Below, piece after piece: positions 1 to 5,406 of a DNA stretch of 6,392 nucleotides. A model generated the notes under the pieces. The model made no database searches. It saw only the letters and a program-made list of their open reading frames with translations, and had not been told where the DNA came from. The translations under genes and the position numbers were made by a program. Within the stretch, counting starts at the first letter, position 1; every line of letters starts with the position of its first letter. The stretch comes from Rhodospirillales bacterium (lineage in GTDB: Bacteria > Pseudomonadota > Alphaproteobacteria > Rhodospirillales > 2-02-FULL-58-16), in the NCBI GenBank assembly GCA_021775195.1, contig JAJFIG010000427.1:1-6392 (forward strand). The letters run 5' to 3'.

Positions 1-34
1 CTCGGCCAGGGCCCGGCGCCGGGCCCTGGCCGAG
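1..34. repeat. Perfect 34-bp palindrome inside rsmI
   Basis: Bases 1-17 are the exact reverse complement of 18-34, centred on 17/18 (GGCGCC core), with no mismatch and no loop. The core 12-mer CCCGGCGCCGGG (12-23) occurs again at 372-383 in the same gene. Because the symmetry reaches the first base of the window, it may extend further left. It lies within coding sequence (an Arg/Ala-rich segment before LAEVAGIKASLVF), so it is either a chance product of GC-rich codons, a cruciform-forming site, or a fold-back artefact if this is a contig end. Confidence 0.8.
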
Positions 35-424
35 GTCGCCGGCATCAAGGCGAGCCTGGTGTTCATGGAATCGCCCAGGCGGCTGGCGGCGGCCCTGGCC
101 GACATGAGCGAGGTCCTGGGCCCGCGGGAGGCGGCGGTGGGGCGGGAGCTGACGAAGAAGTTCGAGGAGGTGCGCCGCGGGCCCCTGCCCGAACTCGCCG
201 CCCACTACCGGGAAGCACCGACCCCTCGGGGCGAGGTCACGGTGGTGGTGGCGCCGGCGGCGGACGCGGCACCGGCCAGCGACGACGACCTCGACCGGCG
301 GCTGCTCGAGGCCCTCGACGGTGCCTCGATGCGCGACGCCACGGCCCTTGTGGCCGCCGACACCGGCGAGCCCCGGCGCCGGGTTTATGCCCGCGCCCTG
401 GCCCTCAAGGGCAAAAATCAATGA
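1..424 (+). CDS. rsmI: RsmI, 16S rRNA C1402 2'-O-methyltransferase, C-terminal part (5' end outside window)
   Basis: The reading frame is open from base 2, so only about the last 140 codons are present. RsmI uses S-adenosylmethionine to methylate the ribose of C1402 in the decoding centre of 16S rRNA. Family landmarks visible here are LVFMESPRRL, then a stretch beginning VGRELTKKFEEVRRG, then the PRGEVTVVV strand that closes the methyltransferase fold. The last 50 or so residues (DDLDRRLLEALDG onward) match the small helical C-terminal domain of RsmI, with the usual pattern of a repeated 'dA..lvA..tg..rr.vY..al' helix pair ending in ALALKGKNQ. The stop TGA overlaps the yraN start (ATGA, 421-424), so the two are translationally coupled. 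The catalytic N-terminal domain cannot be judged because it lies outside the window. Confidence 0.93.
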   Translation, partial: SARARRRALAEVAGIKASLVFMESPRRLAAALADMSEVLGPREAAVGRELTKKFEEVRRGPLPELAAHYREAPTPRGEVTVVVAPAADAAPASDDDLDRRLLEALDGASMRDATALVAADTGEPRRRVYARALALKGKNQ

Positions 425-801
425 GCCGCCCGGAACTGGCGGCGAAAAAACGCCAGGCCTGGCGCTTCGGGCGCCGGGCCGAGGCCGCCTGCGCCTGGTT
501 CCTGAGGCTCAAGGGCTACCGCATCCTCGCCCGCGGTTTCCGCGCTCCCGTGGGCGAGATCGACATCGTCGCCCGGCGCGGCGGCATCCTGGCGGTGATC
601 GAGGTCAAGGGACGCCACGATCTCCACGCCGCGGCGGAAGCCCTGGGCGGGCGTCAGCGGATCCGCATCGCGCGGGCGGCGGAGGCCTTCCTCAGGGTCA
701 ACCCGGCGTGCGGCGGACTCGACGTCCGCTTCGACGTCATGCTGGCGCGCCGGTGGCGGGTGCCCACGCACCTGACCGACGCCTGGCGGCCGGGTGGATA
801 G
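421..801 (+). CDS. yraN: YraN, UPF0102 family nuclease-fold protein
   Basis: This 126-residue protein has the usual length for UPF0102 (about 115-130). The family has a restriction-endonuclease-like fold related to Holliday junction resolvases, but its cellular role is not settled. The signature residues are present: Glu21 in the GRRAE helix, the GEIDIVARR strand with Glu46 and Asp48, and Glu61-Val-Lys63 in AVIEVKGR, together forming the PD-(D/E)xK-like metal site. RFDVMLA near the C-terminus is also typical. The start overlaps the rsmI stop; a ribosome binding site AAGGG (407-411) lies 9 nt upstream inside rsmI. rsmI-yraN adjacency is widely conserved in proteobacteria. The active-site pattern looks intact. 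Enzyme activity is inferred from the fold, not known. Confidence 0.92.
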   Translation: MSRPELAAKKRQAWRFGRRAEAACAWFLRLKGYRILARGFRAPVGEIDIVARRGGILAVIEVKGRHDLHAAAEALGGRQRIRIARAAEAFLRVNPACGGLDVRFDVMLARRWRVPTHLTDAWRPGG

Positions 802-805
802 GGGG
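800..805 (+). promoter_or_regulatory. Ribosome binding site AGGGGG that decides the start of the SirB1-family gene
   Basis: AGGGGG lies 6 nt upstream of ATG 812 and overlaps the yraN stop codon (799-801). An upstream in-frame GTG at 794 has no comparable site in front of it, so ATG 812 is preferred. Confidence 0.6.
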
Positions 806-811
806 TACGGA

Positions 812-1645
812 ATGGTCCTGTCTCCGACGTTCCGTAAGCGGCTCGTGGATATCGGGCGCCTGCCCGACAGGGAGATCGACCTGGCGGAAACGGCGCTGAT
901 CCTGGCCACCGCCGAGCGCCCGGGGGTGCCGCTGACCCGCTACCGGCGGCATCTGACGCGCATCGCCAACGCCGTCGGCGCCTATGCCGGCGACGACGCC
1001 GGGGACCTGGACCGGCGCATCGAGGCCCTGGTCCAGGTGATCGCCCGGCGCTACGGATACAAGGGCGCCGAGGACGCCTTCGAGGACCCCGGCGGCGCCA
1101 ACCTGACGCGGGTCATCGACGGCCGCTGCGGCCTACCGGTGGCGATCGGGATCGTCTACCTGCAGGCGGCGCGGGCCCAGGGCTGGACCGCCTGCGGCAT
1201 CGATTTCCCGGCCCGCTTCTTCATCCGCCTCGAGGCCGGGAGCCGGCGCGCCATCGTCGATCCGTTCGATGGCGGCCGCGTCATGACGGCGCGGGCCATG
1301 CGGGCGTTCTTCAAGGCGGCGGCGGGCAACGAGGCCGAGCTGACGCCGGCCCACTACCAGGCCATGGGCAGCCGCGACGTGCTGTTGCGCCTGCAGAACA
1401 ACATCCGGATCCGCCACATCAAGGGCGAACGCTTCGCCGAGGCCCTGGAAACCGTCGAGACCATGCTCCTCCTGGCGCCCGACAACGGGTCGCTGTGGCG
1501 GGACGCGGGGATGCTCAACCTGCACATCGACAACATCCGGGCGGCGGTGGCGGCGCTGGAGGAATACCTGAGCCGTAGCGGCGACGACCCCGTGCGCTAT
1601 CGCACATCGGTGCTGCTTCAGGAGTTGCGCGGCAGGCTCAATTGA
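812..1645 (+). CDS. SirB1 family protein: transglutaminase-like domain plus TPR-like C-terminal helices
   Basis: The protein has 277 residues from ATG 812. Residues about 65-155 match the transglutaminase-like core of the SirB1 family: the helix [18 protein letters not shown], then [21 protein letters not shown] (97-117), then [13 protein letters not shown] (129-141) and the IVDPFDGG turn (148-155). Residues about 189-260 form helical pairs like a short tetratricopeptide region ([25 protein letters not shown]). The biochemical role of the family is unknown; the Salmonella name SirB1 refers to a suspected regulator. One oddity is that the widely seen FPGHF motif reads FPARF (132-136), so the conserved His is Arg135. 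The gene starts 10 nt after yraN and ends 43 nt before gshB, consistent with one operon. It is probably cytoplasmic, as no signal peptide is visible. Confidence 0.87.
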   Translation: MVLSPTFRKRLVDIGRLPDREIDLAETALILATAERPGVPLTRYRRHLTRIANAVGAYAGDDAGDLDRRIEALVQVIARRYGYKGAEDAFEDPGGANLTRVIDGRCGLPVAIGIVYLQAARAQGWTACGIDFPARFFIRLEAGSRRAIVDPFDGGRVMTARAMRAFFKAAAGNEAELTPAHYQAMGSRDVLLRLQNNIRIRHIKGERFAEALETVETMLLLAPDNGSLWRDAGMLNLHIDNIRAAVAALEEYLSRSGDDPVRYRTSVLLQELRGRLN

Positions 1646-1688
1646 TGGAATAAGAAGCGCCGGCGCCAACCACAGCAGGACACGGACC

Positions 1689-2642
1689 ATGGATCTCAAG
1701 GTGGCCATCCAGATGGACCCCATCGACGGCATCGATATCGATGCCGACAGCACCTTCGTCCTGGCGCTGGAGGCACAGGGCCGCGGTTATCGCGTGTTCC
1801 ACTACCTGCCCGACGCGCTGTCCTTCGTCCAGGGACGGGTGCTGGCGCGGGCGCAGACGCTGGAGGTACGGCGGGAGAAGGGCAACCACTTCACCCTGGG
1901 GGCGCCCGAGACCATCGATCTGGCGGACATGGACGTGGTCCTGATGCGCCAGGACCCGCCCTTCGACATGTCCTACATCACCGCCACCCACGTCCTCGAA
2001 CACGTCCATCCCGATACCCTGGTGGTCAACGACCCGGTCGAGGTCCGCAACGCGCCGGAGAAGCTGTTCGTCACCCAGTTCCCGGACCTGATGCCGCCGA
2101 CGCTGATCACGTCGAACCGCGAGCAGATCGTCGCCTTTAGGGCCGCCCACACCGACATCATCGTCAAGCCCCTGTTCGGCAACGGCGGCGCCGGAGTCTT
2201 TCACATCAAGCCCGACGACGACAACCTCAACGCCCTGATGGAGATGTTCACCGAGTTCTACCGCGAACCGGTGATCGTCCAGGCCTACCTGCCGGAAGTG
2301 CGCCAGGGGGACAAGCGCATCATCCTGGTCGACGGCGAGGCCAGGGGCGCCCTCAACCGCATCCCGCCCGAGGGCGAGGCCCGAGCCAACATCCACGTCG
2401 GCGCCACCACCGCCCAGGCGGAGCTGACGGCCAGGGAGCGCAAGATCTGCGAGACCATCGGCCCGACCCTCAGGGAACGGGGCCTGATCTTCGTCGGCAT
2501 CGACGTCATCGGCGATTTTCTGACCGAGATCAACGTCACCTCGCCGACGGGCCTGCAGGAGATCAACCGCTACGACGGCGTCTGCCTGGAAGCCGACATC
2601 TGGGACGCCATCGAGGCCCGGGTGAAGGCGACGCGGGGGTGA
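1689..2642 (+). CDS. gshB: Glutathione synthetase (prokaryotic GshB type)
   Basis: The protein has 317 residues, the normal length for bacterial GshB (about 315). It joins gamma-glutamylcysteine and glycine using ATP (EC 6.3.2.3), the second step of glutathione synthesis, in the cytoplasm. In order, the sequence shows the N-terminal domain beginning [13 protein letters not shown], the [12 protein letters not shown] motif, [12 protein letters not shown], the ATP-grasp strand [15 protein letters not shown], the segment [21 protein letters not shown], and [19 protein letters not shown], which carries the metal- and ADP-binding acidic and Asn residues. All expected motifs are present, so the enzyme should be active. 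AGGA (1677-1680) lies 8 nt before the ATG. The rsmI-yraN-gshB order is common in alphaproteobacteria, where yifB often follows directly; here a PLP enzyme follows after 49 bp. Confidence 0.96.
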   Translation: MDLKVAIQMDPIDGIDIDADSTFVLALEAQGRGYRVFHYLPDALSFVQGRVLARAQTLEVRREKGNHFTLGAPETIDLADMDVVLMRQDPPFDMSYITATHVLEHVHPDTLVVNDPVEVRNAPEKLFVTQFPDLMPPTLITSNREQIVAFRAAHTDIIVKPLFGNGGAGVFHIKPDDDNLNALMEMFTEFYREPVIVQAYLPEVRQGDKRIILVDGEARGALNRIPPEGEARANIHVGATTAQAELTARERKICETIGPTLRERGLIFVGIDVIGDFLTEINVTSPTGLQEINRYDGVCLEADIWDAIEARVKATRG

Positions 2643-2691
2643 GCGATTGAGAGGTTTTCCGTGAGAAGCAGATTTCCACAAGAGGTGTGAC

Positions 2692-3741
2692 ATGGCCAAT
2701 CACCTGAACGTTTTCGAAGGGCCCGCCGCGGTCAGGGACCTTCTCGATCCGGGCCGGCTTCCCTACCTGCCCCTGGTCGAACTGCCGGCGGAGCTGAACC
2801 CTTTCGCCGGCGACAAGGTCCGCATCTTCGCCAAGCTCATGACCCTGTCGCCCCTCGGCAACGTCAAGGCCGTTCCCGCCTTCAACATGATCGCCGAAAT
2901 GCACCGGCGGGGAGAACTGGCGGGCGTGCGGAGGATCGTCGAGAACTCGTCGGGAAACACGGTTTCCTCCCTGGCCCTGGTCGGCAGGCAGTTCGGCGTC
3001 GACGAGACCAAGTCCTACGTGTCCGCCGAAATCTCCTGGCACAAATTGCTCATGCTGTTGTTTTTCGGCGTCGAGCCCATGGTCAACGTGGAACCGGCGA
3101 ACCCCAGCGAGACGGACCCGGAGAGCGGCATCTACAAGGCCAAAAAGGATGGCGAGAGTGAAGAGGCGCTCAACCCGGGCCAATACGACAACGAAGACAA
3201 CCCGAAGGCCCATGAGAAATGGACGGCGCAACAGATCTGGGAACAGACGGGCGGAGATATCAATATCTTCTGCGCCGGCCTCGGTACGACGGGAACGGTG
3301 ATCGGAAATTCGCGGTTCCTGAAGGGCAAAAAGCCGTCGCTCCGCGTCGTCGGGGTCATGCGGGCGCCCGACAACTATGTCCCGGGCGTGCGGACGGAGA
3401 AGTTGTTGAAACTGATCGGGTTCGATTGGCACAAGCACGTCGATGTCATCGAGCGGATCGAGACGGCGGACTCCTATCGCCTGAGCCTGGACATGAGCCG
3501 GCGGGGGATCATCGTCGGGCCCAGTTCCGGCTTCGCCCTGGCGGGTTTGCTGCAGTACCTGGGGGACCTGAAGGGCAAGAATGCGTTGGACGAGGTCCGG
3601 GACGAAGAAAGCGGCGACGTCGTTTGCGTCTTCCCCTGCCCCGATGGGCCGATGCCCTACCTGGATGAGTACTTCAAGTACCTGGACGGCTCGCATTTCC
3701 CGCCCATACGCAACGAAGCGGCGCTGCTGAACAGGCCGTGA
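2692..3741 (+). CDS. PLP-dependent cysteine synthase-superfamily protein (fold type II), CysK-like
   Basis: The protein has 349 residues. Fold-type-II PLP motifs are in the right order: SPLGNVKAV with the likely Schiff-base Lys59, NSSGNT (85-90) for the substrate carboxylate, GLGTTGT (196-202) for the cofactor phosphate, and GPSSG (276-280) for the pyridine nitrogen. The segment NPKAHEKWTAQQIWEQTGG closely resembles CysK/CBS proteins. Compared with ordinary CysK (about 310 residues) it carries an extra acidic, charged stretch at about 134-168 (ETDPESG...GESEEALNPG). The CysK-type lysine motif S/T-V-K-D is altered to NVKAV, and the C-terminal DxGxxYL is CPDGPMPYL, so substrate choice may differ. 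AGAGGTG (2681-2687) precedes the ATG. Its position after gshB suggests cysteine supply for glutathione, but a desulfhydrase or another beta-replacement activity is possible. Codon use looks less GC-rich than in gshB, so the gene may have been acquired. Confidence 0.85.
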   Translation: MANHLNVFEGPAAVRDLLDPGRLPYLPLVELPAELNPFAGDKVRIFAKLMTLSPLGNVKAVPAFNMIAEMHRRGELAGVRRIVENSSGNTVSSLALVGRQFGVDETKSYVSAEISWHKLLMLLFFGVEPMVNVEPANPSETDPESGIYKAKKDGESEEALNPGQYDNEDNPKAHEKWTAQQIWEQTGGDINIFCAGLGTTGTVIGNSRFLKGKKPSLRVVGVMRAPDNYVPGVRTEKLLKLIGFDWHKHVDVIERIETADSYRLSLDMSRRGIIVGPSSGFALAGLLQYLGDLKGKNALDEVRDEESGDVVCVFPCPDGPMPYLDEYFKYLDGSHFPPIRNEAALLNRP

Positions 3742-3752
3742 CGGCGCTATAG

Positions 3753-3932
3753 GATTTCAGAAGCGTTTACCAGCACTGCGCCGAGAAGCATCTGCAACGC
3801 TACATCAACGAATTTGATTTCAGGTACAACACTCGCGATCTAAAGGACGCGGAACGCGCGGTCATTGCCCATAAGCAGGCCGAAGGCAAGCGCTTGACCT
3901 ATCGGCGGGCTGGTTACGGGGCGAACGTCTAA
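3753..3932 (+). pseudogene. 3' remnant of an IS1595/ISXO2-type transposase
   Basis: The frame is open from just after a TAG (3750-3752) to TAA at 3930-3932 and has no start codon suited to a gene. From 3762 it reads SVYQHCAEKHL, then QRYINEFDFRYNTR, then a stretch ending EGKRLTYRRAGYG. This is the distinctive C-terminus of IS1595-family (ISXO2-like) DDE transposases, including the 'EF.FRYN.R' helix and terminal 'GKRLTYR'. Everything upstream, including the catalytic DDE residues, is missing, so it cannot be active. At 3754-3770 FQKR is readable in another frame immediately before VYQH, suggesting a small deletion or frameshift at the break. The remnant starts within about 20 bp of the PLP enzyme stop, marking a rearrangement joint. 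Only one end of the element could survive; no matching terminal inverted repeat was found. Confidence 0.75.
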
Positions 3933-4052
3933 GCCCAAGCTGACGCGCCGCCAGTTCCAAAACATGCTGCGCCAATACCGAAAAAATGACTAGGTTTTGG
4001 GGGTCCGCCCTTTTCTGACACAAAATCTTGCCTCATTTCTGCCCGAATTGTG

Positions 4053-4079
4053 TTGCCGCACCAACAGACTCGCTATAAA
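4053..4079 (+). promoter_or_regulatory. Possible sigma-70 promoter for the HNH gene
   Basis: TTGCCG (4053-4058) and TATAAA (4074-4079) lie 15 nt apart, shorter than the ideal 17. Transcription would begin at about 4085-4088, immediately before the hairpin at 4089, giving a leader of about 75 nt. The short spacing makes this a moderate call. Confidence 0.35.
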
Positions 4080-4088
4080 TACAAAAGA

Positions 4089-4125
4089 ACACCCGCCACA
4101 ACTTTGGCGAGTCGGTGGCGGGTGT
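4089..4125 (+). promoter_or_regulatory. 11-bp perfect stem-loop in the leader of the HNH gene
   Basis: ACACCCGCCAC (4089-4099) and GTGGCGGGTGT (4115-4125) are exact reverse complements around a 15-nt loop, giving a strong GC-rich hairpin. No T-run follows, so it is not a normal intrinsic terminator. It would sit at or near the 5' end of the predicted transcript and 37 nt upstream of the HNH start. It could protect the mRNA end, bind a regulator as an operator-like palindrome, or be a leftover structure from a mobile element. Confidence 0.6.
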
Positions 4126-4162
4126 CCATTGTCAACCACTCTCAATGAAGGAGCAGTTTTAA

Positions 4163-4483
4163 ATGTCAGGATTGACTCTTCTAACCGGCCTTCTGGCCGA
4201 AGACCAGAAAAAAAGCGCTGTTTGGAACAAGGGGCGCATAGTCCCCGGCCAAAACTCCAGCCTCGTCCGTATGGATGATTTCGGAAACATCATCCATTTC
4301 TCAGCTTACGGAGATCGGCATTCCGCCTTTGGATGGGAATTCGACCACTACCCCGTCCCCGCTTCGCGTGGTGGTTCCGACGACATCTCCAATCTTCGCC
4401 CCCTCCATTGGAAACAGAATGCTTCCCTCGGGAGTCTCCTCGGCGGGTTGAGGGGAGGAGGTGCCTTGTCGGGGAGGGGGTAA
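4163..4483 (+). CDS. Small stand-alone HNH nuclease-type protein
   Basis: The protein has 106 residues and an AAGGAG ribosome binding site (4148-4153) 9 nt before ATG 4163. An N-terminal 'AVWNKGR.VPGQ' segment (19-30) is followed by an Arg-Met-Asp-Asp-Phe-Gly turn, a YG turn (49-50), and the HNH core: GWEFDHYPVPASRGGSDD (57-74) with Asp61-His62, then SNLRPLHW with Asn77 and His82, then Asn86. This is the beta-beta-alpha metal pattern of HNH endonucleases, and similar single-domain proteins of about 90-110 residues occur widely in alphaproteobacteria. The DNA target is unknown. The last 18 residues are an unusual Gly/Leu/Ser run (GSLLGGLRGGGALSGRG) where relatives usually have a Lys and a short polar end. 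This tail overlaps the opposite-strand gene, so the original 3' end may have been replaced. Confidence 0.75.
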   Translation: MSGLTLLTGLLAEDQKKSAVWNKGRIVPGQNSSLVRMDDFGNIIHFSAYGDRHSAFGWEFDHYPVPASRGGSDDISNLRPLHWKQNASLGSLLGGLRGGGALSGRG

Positions 4484-4636
4484 ATCAGCCGAAACATGTA
4501 GATGGTCAATGAGGGTTTGATCGTCGTCTGCGAAGATGGGGTACACACAAAGCCCCATCTTCAAAAGACCCTCATATAATCGCGCTTTTCTACTCCATCG
4601 ATCCATATGTTGTGAAGGAAATGGCGCATTATTCAT
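4301..4636 (-). CDS. Hypothetical protein, second gene of a minus-strand pair
   Basis: This frame encodes 111 residues, not recognised. The first 55 or so look protein-like: a basic helix RKARLYEGLLKMGLCVYPIF followed by DDDQTLIDHLHVSADLP. After residue about 55 it turns Pro/Ser/Thr/Glu-rich and then runs antisense to the HNH gene for 183 nt (4301-4483), so that tail may be read-through into foreign sequence. Its ATG (4634-4636) overlaps the stop of the upstream 48-residue gene in the sequence ATGAATAA, which argues for translational coupling and for this start. A GGGGGA purine run lies about 12 nt upstream, inside the preceding gene. A later in-frame ATG (residue 11) has no ribosome binding site. 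Function unknown. Confidence 0.5.
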   Translation of the reverse strand: MNNAPFPSQHMDRWSRKARLYEGLLKMGLCVYPIFADDDQTLIDHLHVSADLPPPRQGTSSPQPAEETPEGSILFPMEGAKIGDVVGTTTRSGDGVVVEFPSKGGMPISVS

Positions 4637-4775
4637 CTTTGTGCTTTTCCCCCTTGCCTTTCTCGGCCTTGCGCGGCTTCGGCGGCGTGTTCAGCATGCG
4701 CCTGGCGATTTCATCACGTCGCTTCGCCGCCTCTTCTTCGCTCAGTTCGTCTTGATCTTTGGGTGTATCAGCCAT
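4629..4775 (-). CDS. Small charged hypothetical protein (48 residues)
   Basis: The minus strand reads ATG at 4775-4773 to TAA at 4631-4629. The product is very hydrophilic: MADTPKDQDELSEEE, then AAKRRDEIARRMLNTPPKPR, then a Lys/Glu-rich tail ending EKHKDE. The central 'RR..ia.rMLnTPPkPr' pattern (about 19-35) resembles many short, uncharacterised alphaproteobacterial proteins that carry a TPPKP motif. There is no signal peptide or membrane segment. GGAG (minus strand, 4789-4786) lies 10 nt before the ATG. It overlaps the next minus-strand gene by 8 nt, forming a two-gene unit. Its start codon also overlaps the start of the divergent HEPN-like gene (CATG, 4773-4776). Function unknown; an antitoxin or adaptor role would be speculation. 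Confidence 0.6.
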   Translation of the reverse strand: MADTPKDQDELSEEEAAKRRDEIARRMLNTPPKPRKAEKGKGEKHKDE

Positions 4776-5406
4776 GCCTCAGCCGCTCCGCAAACCACCT
4801 AAAAATCTGAAACTTGGTCCAAAAGCGATGGATATGCGCCCGGAACTTGCGTTCCACATAGCCAAGATCGCCGCTATGTGGACGCTTATCGAAAACCAGC
4901 AAGGGGTGGCGCTTGCGCTCATGCTGAAATCGGAAGGGGCACTCGCGATGTTCATGGCACTGTCCAGTTCTGCCGCCCGCAATGCGGCGTTACGTGCTGC
5001 CGCCGAAGAATACCTTTCGCCGGACAATTATTCAAAGTTTGAGCAGCAAATGCGCGACACTACCGGCCCGCAAAGGTCACGAAACGACGTGGTGCATTCC
5101 GTGTGGGCGGCATCTGACGAGCATCCTGACACGCTATTACGCACCCCCGCCAAGGATCATATGCGGTGGTTTGCTGCACGAGTTACGGCGCCCATGGCCT
5201 ATTTTGGTCCTAGCGGCGGCGCCTCTGAGGCTGTCGCCCAACATCTAAAGAAAATGACGAAATACGACCCCCGCTACTGGTCATGGTGCAAACCCGACTT
5301 TATCGCCGTTGAAAGCCGCATCGAGGCGCTTTCACGCAGTTGGGGTGAAGCATTGAATCTGATCGTTTTAGCAGATCCCCAGCAATCACCCGGGCCGTCG
5401 CAATAG
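4774..5406 (+). CDS. Uncharacterised helical protein with a HEPN-type R-N-x3-H motif
   Basis: The protein has 210 residues from ATG 4774. It is mostly helical: a basic start (KNLKLGPKAMDMRPELAFHI), then IAKIAAMWTLIENQQGVALALML (29-51), an Ala-rich helix around 64-78, and RSRNDVVHSVW (101-111). Arg103-Asn-Asp-Val-Val-His108 fits the Rx4-6H signature, with a polar residue after the Arg, that marks HEPN ribonuclease domains found in toxins, abortive infection systems and Cas effectors. In similar hypothetical proteins I know of, a helix with 'W..vE..lg' precedes an 'RN..aH' motif in the same way. No MNT nucleotidyltransferase or other classic HEPN partner is adjacent. An alternative start is ATG 4828; 4774 is favoured because the KLGPKA segment seems conserved, but its ribosome binding site is weak. 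Nuclease activity is inferred from one motif only. Confidence 0.65.
   Translation: MPQPLRKPPKNLKLGPKAMDMRPELAFHIAKIAAMWTLIENQQGVALALMLKSEGALAMFMALSSSAARNAALRAAAEEYLSPDNYSKFEQQMRDTTGPQRSRNDVVHSVWAASDEHPDTLLRTPAKDHMRWFAARVTAPMAYFGPSGGASEAVAQHLKKMTKYDPRYWSWCKPDFIAVESRIEALSRSWGEALNLIVLADPQQSPGPSQ

Larger units (their letters stand above)
3933..4162. other. Non-coding stretch: IS tail, then promoter and leader of the HNH gene
   Basis: The first part (3933-3993) is probably still the tail of the insertion element. A short frame directly after the transposase stop reads SKPKLTRRQFQNMLRQYRK before a TAG at 3991, but no usable start remains (ACG at 3925 where an ATG would fit). From about 3994 the sequence becomes AT-richer; GGGGGTCCGCCC at 3999-4010 could be an element end, but no inverted partner was seen. 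A possible promoter, a hairpin and a ribosome binding site follow, listed separately. No RNA gene was recognised. Confidence 0.5.

Noticed and set aside
794..811. GTG 794 as the start of the SirB1-family gene
   Set aside because: No ribosome binding site precedes it, whereas AGGGGG lies 6 nt before ATG 812.
1638..2699. Long minus-strand open frame (353 residues) opposite gshB
   Set aside because: It is the antisense shadow of gshB in GC-rich DNA; its composition is repetitive Asp/Val/Gly/Leu/His and shows no family, while gshB is unmistakable.
2563..3696. Long minus-strand open frame (377 residues) opposite the CysK-like gene
   Set aside because: Antisense shadow; the plus strand carries all PLP-enzyme motifs in order.
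3994..4015. GGGGGTCCGCCCTTTTCTGAC as an IS terminal inverted repeat
   Set aside because: No inverted partner was found by eye upstream of the transposase stub or near comM, so the element end cannot be proven.
3997..4278. Plus-strand frame of 93 residues across the HNH leader
   Set aside because: It runs through the promoter, hairpin and HNH start in another frame and has no ribosome binding site or recognisable features.
4759..4773. TTG 4759 as an upstream start of the HEPN-like gene
   Set aside because: TTG is a poor start without a ribosome binding site, and ATG 4774 in the same frame gives a more natural N-terminus.
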